A DNA stretch of 64,000 nucleotides from Armatimonadetes bacterium UBA1398 (GTDB taxonomy: Bacteria; Armatimonadota; Zipacnadia; UBA1398), in contig DBQI01000039.1 of NCBI GenBank assembly GCA_002305165.1, positions 12,358 to 76,357 of the forward strand. Reading direction: 5' to 3'. The notes beneath the pieces are model-generated. The model was not told where the DNA came from. It saw only the letters and a program-made list of their open reading frames with translations, and made no database searches. Numbering within the stretch: position 1 is the first letter of the stretch; every line of letters begins with the position of its first letter. This document shows, piece after piece, positions 24,984 through 34,507 of the stretch. The position numbers and the translations under genes are program-made.

Positions 24984-27482
24984 GTGGAACCTGACAGACG
25001 TCGTCGGCGCAGCGCGTGGGGCCTATACGCCGCGGGGGTAGCTTTCGTGCTGGCGGCGGCGGCCGTCTACCTGTGGACCGACGCGCTGCTCGCGGGGAAG
25101 GTCAAGAGCTACTCGAGCGGACCGCGCCTCAGCGCAGAGCACGCCCGCCTGGCGGCTCGGCTGGACAGCCAGGAGCTCGGCGAGCGCACGGCGGCGCTGC
25201 GCGAGATCGAGGCTCTGGGCGCCTCCGGGGCCGCGCTGGCGGAGCGGGTGGCGATGGAATTGCTCGCCCCGGAGGCGGAGGAAGCCGAGTGCGCCATCGA
25301 CGCCCTCGCCGCCATGGGGCCTGACATCGCGCCCTTCCTCTGGCCCTATGTCTGCTCGTCTGAGCGAACCACCCGAGTCCGGGCAGGCACGGCGTTCCAT
25401 CGGATGGGGCCGGAGGGCGTGGACCGCCTGGTGGCCCTCTGGGAGGAGCGGGCGGGGTTCGATCACTACGCGTGGGACGCCCTGGAGGCCTGCGGCTCTG
25501 ACGCCGTCAGCCGGCTTGTCGGCAAGCTCGGCGCCGATGACGCGGTCTCGCAGCGCGCAGCCATGGCGCTCGCTCAGATGTCTACCGTGGCCCGCTCCTC
25601 CGCCCAACAGATCGCCAAGCTGCTGGACCGAAGATCGACGGGCGGCGCGCGGCCCGGGGCGGCCAGCGCGCTCCTGGGAGTCGAGGGCGATACGCCACGG
25701 CAGTCGGTCGCGATCCTCAGTGACCCGACTCACCCCGGAACGCCGCCCCTGCTGGCGGCGGCTCTGGAGCTTCAGCACATCCCGCCGGAGGTGGCCGCAG
25801 CCGCCGCTCGCCTAGCCATGTCGGGCGAGGAGGAGGTCTCGACGCAGGCGTGCCTCGTCGTGTGCGCTGCGGGGGAGGCGCCGCCGGATCTCCTGGCTGC
25901 CGCCGCTGACTGGCTGGGGTCGAGCGAGGTGACGCGCCAGGAGCAGGCGCTCATCGTGTTCGTCGGGGTCGGCGCGCCGACGAGCTGTCTCGGGCGCGTC
26001 GCGGAGCTGGCTGGTCGCCCGCAGGACGAGGGCATCGCGTATGTGGCGCGACTCGCTTTGGTGTCGTCAGGCGGCCTGCGCGGAGTCAAGGCCTTCGCGG
26101 CTCTCAATGACGCCAGGTCACACCGCGGGCGCTTGGAGTGCGAGAAGTGGCTCACCACGCCATTCCTTCAGAGCGTACTGGTGGCCGCGTGCGAGCGCCG
26201 GCTCGCCCGGACGCTGCGCGACGATCCGACTCTCCTGCTCGAGACGGACGACCACGCGATCTGGATGGCCTTCGATCAGGAACTCCAGGCCCACCCACGA
26301 GGCGCGACCGAGGTGGTCGCCAGGCTCTACGAGGCGGCTGAGGCGCGAGGTCTGACGGACCGCATACGGGGGAGGCCGACCATCGAGGCTCTGAGGCCCA
26401 CCGGGCGAAAGCTGGACCTCTCAGCAGCGGCCACCGCCCTGCAGTCGAACCCGACGGGCTTGGCCGGTAACCCGGAACTGGCTGACGAATCGGTACCTCG
26501 GCTCCGGTCGGATGATCCTGCCGAGCGGCTGGCGGCGGCGCTGAACCTCATCGCGGCCGGGCGCGAGGAGGGGGTCGTGGAGGCAGTCCTGGAGCTTCTC
26601 TCGCATCCCGACGGGATAGTGCGCGAGGTGGCGGGCGGCGTGCTGGCCGTGGCCGCGGAGGACTCGGTGCCGGATCTCGTCGCGATGCTCGAGGGCGCCA
26701 CAGGGGACTATCTGGTCGCGGTGATCCGGGCGCTGGGGAAGCAGCGAGACCGCTGCGGACCAGCCATGGGGGCGCTTGGACGGCTGGCCCAGCACGAGGA
26801 CGCGAAGGTGCGGTCAGAGGTCGAGATGGCCCTGTGGTGGATCGGACTGCTCTCCGACTCGGCCCCGCAGCCGCCGCCGGAGAGCCCGGCCACGAGCAAC
26901 TCGATGGCGAGTGTATGGCCCCTCACACCCGCCCGCCTGAGGGAGATCCTGAGGCGCGGTCCGCCGGAGATCGGCGCGCCGATGACGGATGAGATGTTCG
27001 CGCTCTACGCCCTCGGCGGAATCCCACGGGAGTGCATGGACGACGCCCTGGCGTACTGCCTGGCGGACGGCGGAGGCGCGCCGCACGTCATGCGGGCGCT
27101 GCTTCAGTCGCCCGGCGATCACACGAGGGTGGCGTTGCGGCTGGCGGGCTGCGGCCAGTCGCAGTACCACTTCACCCTAGAGTATCTGGACGCCCACCTC
27201 ACGGAGGCGCTGGAGCACGCCTGGGTCGGGCTCGGTTCCAGGAACAAGCACATGCGCCTGGGCTGCGCGCGCTACCTGATGGAGCGCGGCGTGATGGAGG
27301 ACCAGGCTCGGGCGCGGGTGGTGCTCACGGAACTCGCCAGGTCCAGTGACCCCATGGTCAGCGAGATAGCGACCCAGGTGCTGTCCATGCACGCGGCTCC
27401 GACTCTGCCCCCGAGCGGTTCGCCGCCGGTCATCGAGCAGATGCGGGACTGGCTCGATAAGCTGGGCCTCCGCCTGCCCTAG
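24984..27482 (+). CDS. Membrane-anchored HEAT-repeat protein
   Basis: 832 residues. GTG 24984 has GGGAGG 7 bp upstream. A basic N-terminus and a single helix (WGLYAAGVAFVLAAAAVYLW, about residues 12-31) anchor it. The rest is a long run of HEAT-like helical pairs, for example GERTAALREIEALGASGAALAERV, RVRAGTAFHRMGPEGVDRLVALW, LAAALNLIAAGREEGVVEAV and VREVAGGVLAVAAEDSVPDLV. No catalytic motif is seen. Such solenoids serve as scaffolds; its job is unknown. The gene lies 79 bp after the NAGPA gene and its TAG shares the palindrome CTAG with the stop of the opposite-strand dehydrogenase. Confidence 0.8.
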   Translation: MEPDRRRRRSAWGLYAAGVAFVLAAAAVYLWTDALLAGKVKSYSSGPRLSAEHARLAARLDSQELGERTAALREIEALGASGAALAERVAMELLAPEAEEAECAIDALAAMGPDIAPFLWPYVCSSERTTRVRAGTAFHRMGPEGVDRLVALWEERAGFDHYAWDALEACGSDAVSRLVGKLGADDAVSQRAAMALAQMSTVARSSAQQIAKLLDRRSTGGARPGAASALLGVEGDTPRQSVAILSDPTHPGTPPLLAAALELQHIPPEVAAAAARLAMSGEEEVSTQACLVVCAAGEAPPDLLAAAADWLGSSEVTRQEQALIVFVGVGAPTSCLGRVAELAGRPQDEGIAYVARLALVSSGGLRGVKAFAALNDARSHRGRLECEKWLTTPFLQSVLVAACERRLARTLRDDPTLLLETDDHAIWMAFDQELQAHPRGATEVVARLYEAAEARGLTDRIRGRPTIEALRPTGRKLDLSAAATALQSNPTGLAGNPELADESVPRLRSDDPAERLAAALNLIAAGREEGVVEAVLELLSHPDGIVREVAGGVLAVAAEDSVPDLVAMLEGATGDYLVAVIRALGKQRDRCGPAMGALGRLAQHEDAKVRSEVEMALWWIGLLSDSAPQPPPESPATSNSMASVWPLTPARLREILRRGPPEIGAPMTDEMFALYALGGIPRECMDDALAYCLADGGGAPHVMRALLQSPGDHTRVALRLAGCGQSQYHFTLEYLDAHLTEALEHAWVGLGSRNKHMRLGCARYLMERGVMEDQARARVVLTELARSSDPMVSEIATQVLSMHAAPTLPPSGSPPVIEQMRDWLDKLGLRLP

Positions 27483-28447
27483 GCCCAGCCTTGGTAGACG
27501 ATCTTGAGGGCTTGTTGGGAGGCGAGGAGCTCGAGGCCCTCGTCGTACCGGCTGTAGGGCAGGACCTCCGATATGAGCGGCGATGTGTCGATCTGACCTG
27601 CTTCGAACAGCTTCGCCGCCTTGCGGAGGCAGTTCGCCGGGTTGTCGCCGCGCCAATGGTAGGGAACGATGGCGACGCCGCGCATCCACTCCCACTTGGC
27701 CCACTGGACCGGCCCCGAGGGCACGGCGAACTCGCGAAGGACCGTGCGGGTCCAGCCGAGGCCGAAGCCCATCCCGGAGGGATGGCCCGAGCACTCGAAG
27801 ACGACATCCGCGCCCTCCTCGAGGAGGCTCTGGGCGTCGGCCGAGTCCACCACGAGGTCGGCGAAGGGGGCGGCCGCCTCGCGCCGCGCGGGAAGAGGGT
27901 CGACGCCGATGACTCGGGCGGCTCCCAACGCTCGGGTGACCTGCAGGTGCAGGATCCCCGCCGGTCCCAGACCGACGACGCCGACGGTCATGCCAGGCAG
28001 GTCAGGCTCCAGCTCGACGGAGCGCACGGCGCAGAGGCCCATCTCCAGGGGGGCGGCCCGCAGGAGGTCGGTGTCCGGCCGCAGCTTGGCGATCTGGTCC
28101 TCGGGGCGCGTCACGTACTGGGCGTGGGCGTCGTTCTCGGGGCCACGCATGCTGCCGAGTATCGCCACCTTGTCGCCCACGGCGAGTCCCGTGACATCGG
28201 CGCCGACGGCGGTGACGATGCCGGCGGCCTCGTGCCCCGGGCTCCCCGGGTTCTGGGGGTAGATGGGATGGCCGGGCCGGTCGAAGATGTCCGTTCCGCG
28301 CCAAGTCTGGATCTCCCAGTTGGTGCAGGTGGCGCAGGCGTGGATCTCGATGAGGACCTCATCAGCGGCGGGCTCGGGCACGGGGATCTCGATGATCTCG
28401 AACTTGCGCGGGCTGGTGACTTGCAGGGCTAGGCACATGTCAGGCAT
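27479..28447 (-). CDS. Medium-chain zinc-type alcohol dehydrogenase family protein
   Basis: 322 residues, ATG with AAGGAGT upstream. An N-terminal GroES-like domain carries the catalytic-zinc Cys in CATCTN (near residue 37) and PGHEAAG (near 70). The Rossmann fold shows VGVVGLGPAGILHLQVTRALG. The four-Cys structural zinc loop of classical alcohol dehydrogenases is absent. The substrate is probably a polyol or sugar-derived alcohol. It lies 57 bp downstream of a second, related dehydrogenase on the same strand, and the two may act in one pathway. Confidence 0.85.
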   Translation of the reverse strand: MPDMCLALQVTSPRKFEIIEIPVPEPAADEVLIEIHACATCTNWEIQTWRGTDIFDRPGHPIYPQNPGSPGHEAAGIVTAVGADVTGLAVGDKVAILGSMRGPENDAHAQYVTRPEDQIAKLRPDTDLLRAAPLEMGLCAVRSVELEPDLPGMTVGVVGLGPAGILHLQVTRALGAARVIGVDPLPARREAAAPFADLVVDSADAQSLLEEGADVVFECSGHPSGMGFGLGWTRTVLREFAVPSGPVQWAKWEWMRGVAIVPYHWRGDNPANCLRKAAKLFEAGQIDTSPLISEVLPYSRYDEGLELLASQQALKIVYQGWA

Positions 28448-28504
28448 GGGGTGACTCCTTCTCGTTGTCAGGCGCGGTCGGCGAACTCAGGCAGGCGTGG
28501 GCCG

Positions 28505-29503
28505 CTAGGACCACTGCAGCACCACGCCCAGGAAGGGCTCCGAGCGGTTGCGGATCATCCGGTACGCCGCGTCCGCCTCGGCGCCCGGGAACGTGTGGGT
28601 AACCAGCTCCTTCACCTTGAAGACGCCACGGTTCAGCAGGTCCAGGGTGGCCTCCATCCGTGGACGGGTCCAACCGGCCATCCCCCAGCAGGTGATCTCC
28701 TTATCGTGCATCCACTGGATGTTCATGAGGTGCTCGCCCTCGGGGTGGTAGCCGTTGAAGACGAGGTGGCCATCGTGCCTGAGGATCTGGAAGGCGAGCT
28801 CGACGTTGGCGATGCGCCCCACGGCCTCGTCGACCACATCCACGCCCTCGGGCCAGCGGTCGAGGATGGCGTGGGCCGCGACGACCTCGCGGTCGTTGAG
28901 CACCGCGTCGGCGGAGTGGAGGCGAGCCAACTCCAGGCGGCGGGGATGCCGGCCCAGGACGAGGACCTCGGCGCCGCGGGCGCGGAAGCCCTGGGCCGCC
29001 CACTGCCCCACAAGGCCGTCGCCGATGACGACCACTCTGGTGTCCGACCCCACGGGGGGGCGGAAGGCGCCGTTGTAGCCGACCTGGGTGAGGACCAAGC
29101 CCGAGGCCTGGATGGGGTCCATGCCGTCCGGCAGGGGCAGGCACTCGCCGGCGGGGGTGACGCCGTACTCGGCGTGGCTTCCGGCGAAGGCGGAGTACTC
29201 GCCTTCGAGTCGGCTGACGCTCGCGAACACGCGCTGTCCAGGGGAGAGGCCCTCGACGCCTGGCCCAAGGGTCTCCACAATGCCCACGCGCTGGTAGCCC
29301 GGCACCACGGGGTAGGAGAAGGGGGGCTCCTTCCCCGGCGAGTGGAATCGTCCGCTCCAGATCCATCCCTCGGTCCCGTTGCTGATGAGGGAGCACTCGG
29401 TGCGTATGAGGACCTCGCCGGGGCCTGGGTCCGGTACGGTGATCTCGGCTACGGTGACCTCATCGGCGTTGGTGAAGACGGCGGCCTTCGCGCGGATGGA
29501 CAT
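28505..29503 (-). CDS. Medium-chain dehydrogenase without zinc ligands (BchC-like subgroup)
   Basis: 332 residues. The start is ATG 29503 (MSIRAKAAVFTNADE) with an AGGGGGG site; the upstream extension of the frame is spurious. The N-terminal domain has ECSLISNGTEGWIWSG where zinc enzymes have their catalytic Cys, followed by VPGYQRVGIVETLG, and a Rossmann motif VVVIGDGLVGQWAAQGF. This pattern is shared with bacteriochlorophyllide dehydrogenase BchC and many uncharacterised sugar oxidoreductases. No photosynthesis genes are present, so a sugar or polyol substrate is more likely. Probably co-transcribed with the dehydrogenase downstream. Confidence 0.8.
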   Translation of the reverse strand: MSIRAKAAVFTNADEVTVAEITVPDPGPGEVLIRTECSLISNGTEGWIWSGRFHSPGKEPPFSYPVVPGYQRVGIVETLGPGVEGLSPGQRVFASVSRLEGEYSAFAGSHAEYGVTPAGECLPLPDGMDPIQASGLVLTQVGYNGAFRPPVGSDTRVVVIGDGLVGQWAAQGFRARGAEVLVLGRHPRRLELARLHSADAVLNDREVVAAHAILDRWPEGVDVVDEAVGRIANVELAFQILRHDGHLVFNGYHPEGEHLMNIQWMHDKEITCWGMAGWTRPRMEATLDLLNRGVFKVKELVTHTFPGAEADAAYRMIRNRSEPFLGVVLQWS

Positions 29504-29585
29504 GGCAACCCCCCTGTGATGTGGATGTGTGCGTGGAGGGTCTTCGGCGCCCACCGCTGCGGCTCCTTGGACCCGGAGTGCGGTT

Positions 29586-30869
29586 TCAGAGGCCGCCGGC
29601 GGCGATGACGCGCAGGTCCTGCTCGCCCTGGATGTGGACAACCCCGACACCCTCGGACCGCAGGACGGGGCCGGCGGATGCCATGTGCTCGGGGTTATCG
29701 ACGAGGACGACGGTCACGAGGAAGCCCCAGAACTTCAGCCGGGCGACGGACTGCATGAGGGAGGGGCCCAGGCTGGGAGCGATGATGACGAGAGAGAGAT
29801 CGCGGGAGAGGCCCTGGGCCTCCTCGCTGATCATGCGCTCGAGGGGCATTCCCTCGGAGAGCTCGAGCCGGGCCAGGGCGTCGAGGATCTGGCCCAGTTG
29901 GGTCGGGCCCCGGGCCGGCTCAACGCATACGGGCCGGAGCCGGTCCTCGCCCTCGCGGCGCCGCGCCTGCTCGCGCGCCTCCTGCCTGCTCCTCGAGGCC
30001 TGTGAGCCCTCCTCGCGCTTGACGCGCTCGGCGGCGTCGAGGCCGTTCGAGAGGAGGCCGACGGTCTGCTTCATGTCGATGAGGTAGTTGGCGATGGAGG
30101 CGGCGGCGGTGATCGCCAGCTCGGAGCGGTCGAAGACTTCCGCCTCCTCGAAGGCGGGCTCGTGAAAGTCCAGGACGATGTTCGCGCCCATGAGCACGGT
30201 GTGCTCGTAGACCCGGGTATGGAGCTCGCCCGTGCGCGCGGTGGTCCTCCAGTGCACCCGGTTCAGGGGGTCTCCCACCTGGTACGGGCGCACACCCGCA
30301 AGCCGGGTGGTGTCCTCATAGAGCTGGCGGCGGACCCGCACATCGCCGATGGGCCGGCGCGTGACGGGGTCGTAGCGGGAGATGGGCACCGGGCGCGGCC
30401 TGACGGTGATGTAGTGGGCGTGGCGGGCGGTTCGGAGGTGGCGGACGAAGCCGAATAGGTCGCCGGATTCGAGGATCACGGGGCCTATCTGATGGTAGCC
30501 GCGATGGGTGAAGGTCAGCTTGTAGGTGAGGGTGCGCATGGCCTTCGGGGGGAGCATGAAGAGCTTCACGAAGTCGCCGTCGCGTCCGAGGCGCTGGGGA
30601 ACGACCTCCTCGACCAGGACCCAGAGGACGGGGAGGGCCTTGTCGTTGTGCAGGTGGGCGTGGACATCCAGGGAGTCGCCGATCTCCGCTCGGTCCGTGG
30701 CGATCCGGCGCGCGCAGCGGACGCCATCGAGCGAGGTGCGGGCGAAGGCCACGGAGATGATGTAGGCGAGGGCCATGGCGTACAGGGCGTAGGTCATCAG
30801 GGAGAAGCGGAAGAGCAGCCCGACCACGATCAGGCCGATGGTGGTGGCGATGATCGTGCGTCGGCGCAT
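29586..30869 (-). CDS. DUF58 protein, partner of the MoxR ATPase
   Basis: 427 residues. Two N-terminal membrane helices (TIIATTIGLIVVGLLFRF and the next) precede a beta-rich domain and the DUF58 signature YQVGDPLNRVHWRTTARTGE near residue 205, then a von Willebrand A-like fold (GANIVLDFHEP). A charged segment of about 30 residues rich in Arg and Glu (near 300-330) interrupts it. The ATG directly follows the MoxR stop with no gap. MoxR-DUF58 pairs are thought to act as chaperone and adaptor for metal or cofactor insertion or envelope assembly; no transglutaminase or VWA-TPR gene accompanies them here. Confidence 0.85.
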   Translation of the reverse strand: MRRRTIIATTIGLIVVGLLFRFSLMTYALYAMALAYIISVAFARTSLDGVRCARRIATDRAEIGDSLDVHAHLHNDKALPVLWVLVEEVVPQRLGRDGDFVKLFMLPPKAMRTLTYKLTFTHRGYHQIGPVILESGDLFGFVRHLRTARHAHYITVRPRPVPISRYDPVTRRPIGDVRVRRQLYEDTTRLAGVRPYQVGDPLNRVHWRTTARTGELHTRVYEHTVLMGANIVLDFHEPAFEEAEVFDRSELAITAAASIANYLIDMKQTVGLLSNGLDAAERVKREEGSQASRSRQEAREQARRREGEDRLRPVCVEPARGPTQLGQILDALARLELSEGMPLERMISEEAQGLSRDLSLVIIAPSLGPSLMQSVARLKFWGFLVTVVLVDNPEHMASAGPVLRSEGVGVVHIQGEQDLRVIAAGGL

Positions 30870-31823
30870 CTAGACCCCCTGGCGCACCGGCGCGGGGATG
30901 TTCTCGACCAGCCGCCGGACCGCCTCATGGGGAGTGAGGCCGCGGAGGCGCGCCTCGGGATTGAGGAGCACGCGGTGGGCGAGGATCGGCCCGCAGAGGG
31001 CTTTGACATCATCGGGGATGACGAACTCCCGTCCGACCAGCGCCGCGGTCGCCTGGCAGGCGAAGTAGAGGCACTGGGTGGCGCGGGGGCTGGCGCCCAT
31101 GATGAAGTCGGCGTTGTTAGGGTCGCGGGTCGCCTGAACCAGTCTGATGATGTACTGCCGGACCTTCTCGTCGACGTGGACCTCGCGGCAGGCCTTCTGA
31201 GCTCTCCGGAGGTCCTCGAGGGTGACGACGGCGCCGATGGTGTCGATGGGGTGTCCGAGGCGCAGCATGAGGATCATGTCGTTCTCGGCCTGGAAGCTGG
31301 GGTAGCCGATCGAGAGGCGCATGAAGAAGCGGTCGAGCTGGGCTTCGGGAAGGGGAAAGGTGCCCTCATGCTCGATGGGGTTCTGGGTGGCGATCACAAG
31401 GTGGGGGCGCTCGAGCTCGTAGGTGTGGCCGTCGATGGAGACGTGCCGCTCGGCCATGGCCTGGAGGAGGGCGGACTGGGTGCGCGGCGTCGCGCGGTTG
31501 ATCTCATCGGCGAGGAGGATGTTGGTGAAGATGGGGCCGGGGCGGAACTCGAAGTCCAGGGTCTTCTGGTTGAAGACCGAGGTGCCCGTTATGTCGGTAG
31601 GCAACAGGTCTGGCGTGCATTGGACCCGCCGGAATCCCACGCCAAGGGAGATGGCGATGGCACGGGCGAGCATCGTCTTCGCGACCCCCGGCACGTCCTC
31701 CAACAGGATGTGACCCTCGCAGAGAACGCAGATGAGGGCGAGTCGGATCGCGTTGCGCTTGCCGACGATCACCTGTTCGATGTTGTCGCATATGCGTGTG
31801 CAGAGATCGGAGACCGTGGCCAC
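30870..31823 (-). CDS. MoxR-family AAA+ ATPase
   Basis: About 317 residues, the usual size. GTG 31823 is favoured by AGGTGG 6 bp upstream; GTG 31832 is possible, and the frame runs on upstream without function. Walker A is ILLEDVPGVAKTMLARAI (the GVAKT form is common in MoxR), Walker B ILLADEINRATPRTQSALLQ, sensor 1 VIATQNPIEHEGTFPLPEAQ, and the arginine finger region LDRFFMRL. MoxR ATPases remodel partner proteins, usually with a DUF58/VWA protein, which follows directly. Divergent from the exported-protein gene at 31908. Confidence 0.9.
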   Translation of the reverse strand: MATVSDLCTRICDNIEQVIVGKRNAIRLALICVLCEGHILLEDVPGVAKTMLARAIAISLGVGFRRVQCTPDLLPTDITGTSVFNQKTLDFEFRPGPIFTNILLADEINRATPRTQSALLQAMAERHVSIDGHTYELERPHLVIATQNPIEHEGTFPLPEAQLDRFFMRLSIGYPSFQAENDMILMLRLGHPIDTIGAVVTLEDLRRAQKACREVHVDEKVRQYIIRLVQATRDPNNADFIMGASPRATQCLYFACQATAALVGREFVIPDDVKALCGPILAHRVLLNPEARLRGLTPHEAVRRLVENIPAPVRQGV

Positions 31824-31907
31824 GTTACCCACCTGCCGATTCGGGTAGACTGGAACATGGTTCTCGCCGCGCCGAAGCGCGGCCTGCATGGAAAGGAAGG
31901 ATTCCCC

Positions 31908-32732
31908 ATGCGTCGGCTCATCGCCCTCGCCTCCGCGCTGGTTACGGTAGTGGGGGTTCGCGCCAGCGCGCAGGAGCTGATCCTGAGGCCCGGAGCGGAC
32001 CTGGGGGCCGCGCGGTACAGCGTCGAGATCGAGGCGGAGTACGGCGGCGACCTCACGGGCACGCGGCTCACGGCATCGTACGGGGTGATCCATCGGAGCT
32101 TCACGGCATCCCAAGATGGAGTCGTGCCGGCGCTCCTGGTGTTCGACGGTGGGACGGCGTCCGTCCAGACGGCGGATGGCGCGTCGCCCTTGAACTGGAA
32201 CCTCACGGGCGAGGCCGTGCTGGTGTTGCTCGGGCCGGACAACGTCGCGCGGGAGGCGCCCGTGCCCTTGCCCGCCCTGGGCGCCGCGCCGGCGGCCGAC
32301 GCCCTCGCGGCGTACGCGTCTCTGCTCTGGGCGATCCCCTACCCCGCCGAGGCGCTATCGCCGGGTGAGAGCTTCATCGCAGACGTGACGGACGAGCCCT
32401 CCCTCGCGGGCCCTGTGCTGGTGTGCCGCCGGGTGGTGGGAGAGCTGGCTTCGGTTGAGTCTGTGGAGGGCCGCCAAGTGGCGATCCTCGCCGCCCAGGT
32501 GGAGCAGTCCATGGCGCCGGACCACCCCACCCTCACGGGGCAGGCGGTGCTGGAGGTCCGCGCGGCCGTTGATGTGGCGACGGGCCGGATGCTCGGCGCG
32601 ACGCTCCTCGAGCTCAGCGAGACCGCGAACCGGCCGGATCTCACTCCGGCCGCAGTGGCGATGGAGCCCCTGCGGTGCACCGTGCGACTCGATGGCGGGC
32701 CGGATGTGGGCGCCCTGCTCGGCTTGCCTTGA
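31908..32732 (+). CDS. Exported protein of unknown function
   Basis: 274 residues. ATG 31908 has AAGGAAGG upstream and starts a clear Sec signal peptide (MRRLIALASALVTVVGVRASAQ). The mature part is mostly beta strands, with VEIEAEYGGDLTGTRLTASY, and a segment PAEALSPGESFIADV followed by a strand-rich C-terminal half (VSVEGRQ-type turns, LEVRAAVDVATGRMLGATLLELSE). This layout resembles proteins that measure or bind something at the surface, but no family is recognised. It is divergent from moxR. Confidence 0.65.
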   Translation: MRRLIALASALVTVVGVRASAQELILRPGADLGAARYSVEIEAEYGGDLTGTRLTASYGVIHRSFTASQDGVVPALLVFDGGTASVQTADGASPLNWNLTGEAVLVLLGPDNVAREAPVPLPALGAAPAADALAAYASLLWAIPYPAEALSPGESFIADVTDEPSLAGPVLVCRRVVGELASVESVEGRQVAILAAQVEQSMAPDHPTLTGQAVLEVRAAVDVATGRMLGATLLELSETANRPDLTPAAVAMEPLRCTVRLDGGPDVGALLGLP

Positions 32733-32759
32733 CGCCCAAGAACGGTGAGCATGTAGCGC

Positions 32760-33455
32760 ATGGACTTAGCACTCTTCCTCCTGGCCGCGGGCAGCATCTC
32801 CCTGTCCGGCGTGCTTGCCCCCGGGCCCATCACGGCGGTGACGGCGGCCCGCGGTGCGGAGTCACCCCATGCCGGCGTCTGGGTCACCGTCGGACATACC
32901 CTCGTCGAGATCACGGTGATGGCGGCGCTGTTCCTCGGCGCCAGGCAGCTTTCGGAGAGCCTCTCCCTCAAGGCGGGGATCGGCCTCGCGGGCGCGGCCG
33001 TCCTGCTCTTCATGGGAGTGAGCATGCTGCGGGCGCTGCGGCGCGGGCGGGCCAGTGAGGGGGGCATGGAGGAGGCGACGGCTCCCGAGGCCGACGCCAC
33101 GCGCGGACGGGCGATTTCCCGCATTACCGCGTCGCCCCTGCTGGCCGGGGTCTTCCTGTCGGCGGGCAACCCTTACTTCATCATCTGGTGGCTCACGGTG
33201 GGGGCGGGCTTGGTTCTGAAGTCGGTCGAGTTCGGCCCCATCGGCTTCATGCTCTTCGCCATCGTTCACTGGTCCTGTGACCTCGGCTGGAACTGGCTCG
33301 TGTCAGCGCTCTCCTTCGGTGGCAGCAAGGCGCTGGGTCCGCGCTTCCAGTGGGGCGTGCAGCTCATCTGCGGCGTGTTCCTGGTGTTCATGGCGGGGTG
33401 GTTCGGGTACGATGGTGTGCAGACTCTCATCGGAGGGCCGATGGCCGGCTCCTAA
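32760..33455 (+). CDS. LysE-family translocator
   Basis: 231 residues, about six membrane helices. The family signature is at the N-terminus: SLSGVLAPGPITAVTAARGAE (residues 14-34) matches the PGP motif of LysE/RhtB exporters, followed by GVWVTVGHTLVEI. A later NPYFIIWW is also typical. Between helices 3 and 4 lies a charged cytoplasmic loop (RGRASEGGMEEATAPEADATRG). LysE proteins export amino acids or related small molecules by proton exchange; which solute is unknown. The gene follows the preceding stop by 27 bp. Confidence 0.85.
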   Translation: MDLALFLLAAGSISLSGVLAPGPITAVTAARGAESPHAGVWVTVGHTLVEITVMAALFLGARQLSESLSLKAGIGLAGAAVLLFMGVSMLRALRRGRASEGGMEEATAPEADATRGRAISRITASPLLAGVFLSAGNPYFIIWWLTVGAGLVLKSVEFGPIGFMLFAIVHWSCDLGWNWLVSALSFGGSKALGPRFQWGVQLICGVFLVFMAGWFGYDGVQTLIGGPMAGS

Positions 33456-33513
33456 CGGATGAGGCCGCCGGCCCCGCGGTTACCGACGCGAACCCAGGGA
33501 GGGGACCTCTCTC

Positions 33514-34479
33514 ATGCGATACACAACCCTTTACGTTCTCGCCGTTCTGCTCCTCGCCATCCCACTGAGCGCCGTGGCCCAGGAGGAACCGCCGCCCGCG
33601 GAGCTCGCCGCGCTGCTCCCGACGACGGGCGCGTTCGAGGGGCTGGCGATGCAGGGCGAGCCGCGGTTCTTCCCCGAGGAGCGCCTGGCCGATCACATCA
33701 ACGGCGACGCCGAGACCTACTACACCTACGGCGTGGGCACGACGGCGGCGGTGCGCTACAGCGATGGCGCGCGAGGCATGCTCGACCTGGACATCTACGA
33801 CATGCTGACCCCCCTCGGCGCCTTCGGGGTGTATGCCCAGCGCCGCCCGTCGGAGCCCGAGTACCTGGATCTCGGGACGGAGAGCTATGTCAGCGGCAGC
33901 CAGGTGGTGTGTCTCACCGGGCAGTACTACGTGGTCGTGAAGAGCATCTCGCGGAGCGCGGACGGCATCGAGCAAGCGAAGAAGCTGGCGGGGTTGGTGG
34001 CCGAGGCGTCGCCGGGCCCGGACGCGCTGCCCGCGGAACTCGCGTGGTTCCCCGTGGAGGGCCTGCGGCCGGGGAGTTACGGCCACAGCCCGCGGTCGTT
34101 CCTAGGGATGGACGGCATGCCGCCGCTCTTCACGGCGCTCTACGCCAACCCCGAGGATGAGGATGACGAGATCACCCTCGCCTTCCACCTGTTCGACAGC
34201 GAGGAGGATCTGGAGGCGGCCCTGGAGCCGATGCGGGAGACGCTGCTGGGCCGGCTCGCTGATGGCGGCCAGGCGATCGAGTACACGGTAGACCTGGATG
34301 ACGCCACGGCGGCTGTGACAGCGTACGACGTGAAGTACCGCGGCCAGGTGCATGTCGCACGGGCGGGCCGAGGGCTGATGGTCGCCGTGCGGGCCGCGCA
34401 GGAGTGGGCGGAGGAATCGTTCGCCGCGCTCGCGGAGCGGATCGAGGAAGACGGCCCCGGCCTCGAAGCCGAGGAGTAG
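33514..34479 (+). CDS. Exported protein, DUF6599-like
   Basis: 321 residues with a clear signal peptide (YVLAVLLLAIPLSAVAQ) and GGAGGGG before the ATG. The mature part begins LLPTTGAFEGLAMQGEPRFF, then ADHINGDAETYYTYG, and YDMLTPLGAFGVYAQRRP, the pattern I associate with DUF6599 proteins (an -INGGAE- motif followed by an AFGIY motif). The family has no known activity. The C-terminal tail is acidic (IEEDGPGLEAEE). It ends 28 bp from the convergent P-type ATPase gene. Confidence 0.65.
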   Translation: MRYTTLYVLAVLLLAIPLSAVAQEEPPPAELAALLPTTGAFEGLAMQGEPRFFPEERLADHINGDAETYYTYGVGTTAAVRYSDGARGMLDLDIYDMLTPLGAFGVYAQRRPSEPEYLDLGTESYVSGSQVVCLTGQYYVVVKSISRSADGIEQAKKLAGLVAEASPGPDALPAELAWFPVEGLRPGSYGHSPRSFLGMDGMPPLFTALYANPEDEDDEITLAFHLFDSEEDLEAALEPMRETLLGRLADGGQAIEYTVDLDDATAAVTAYDVKYRGQVHVARAGRGLMVAVRAAQEWAEESFAALAERIEEDGPGLEAEE

Positions 34480-34507
34480 CGCCGGGAGCCGGGGAGGCGC
34501 GACAGGC

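Noticed and set aside
28505..29503. BchC, a bacteriochlorophyll enzyme
   Set aside because: Similarity is to the subfamily only; there are no other photosynthesis genes and the neighbours are sugar-type dehydrogenases.
30492..31907. 472-codon upstream extension of the exported protein starting at 31908
   Set aside because: It lies antisense to the DUF58 and MoxR genes and has no ribosome site or family match; the signal peptide and AAGGAAGG site place the start at 31908.
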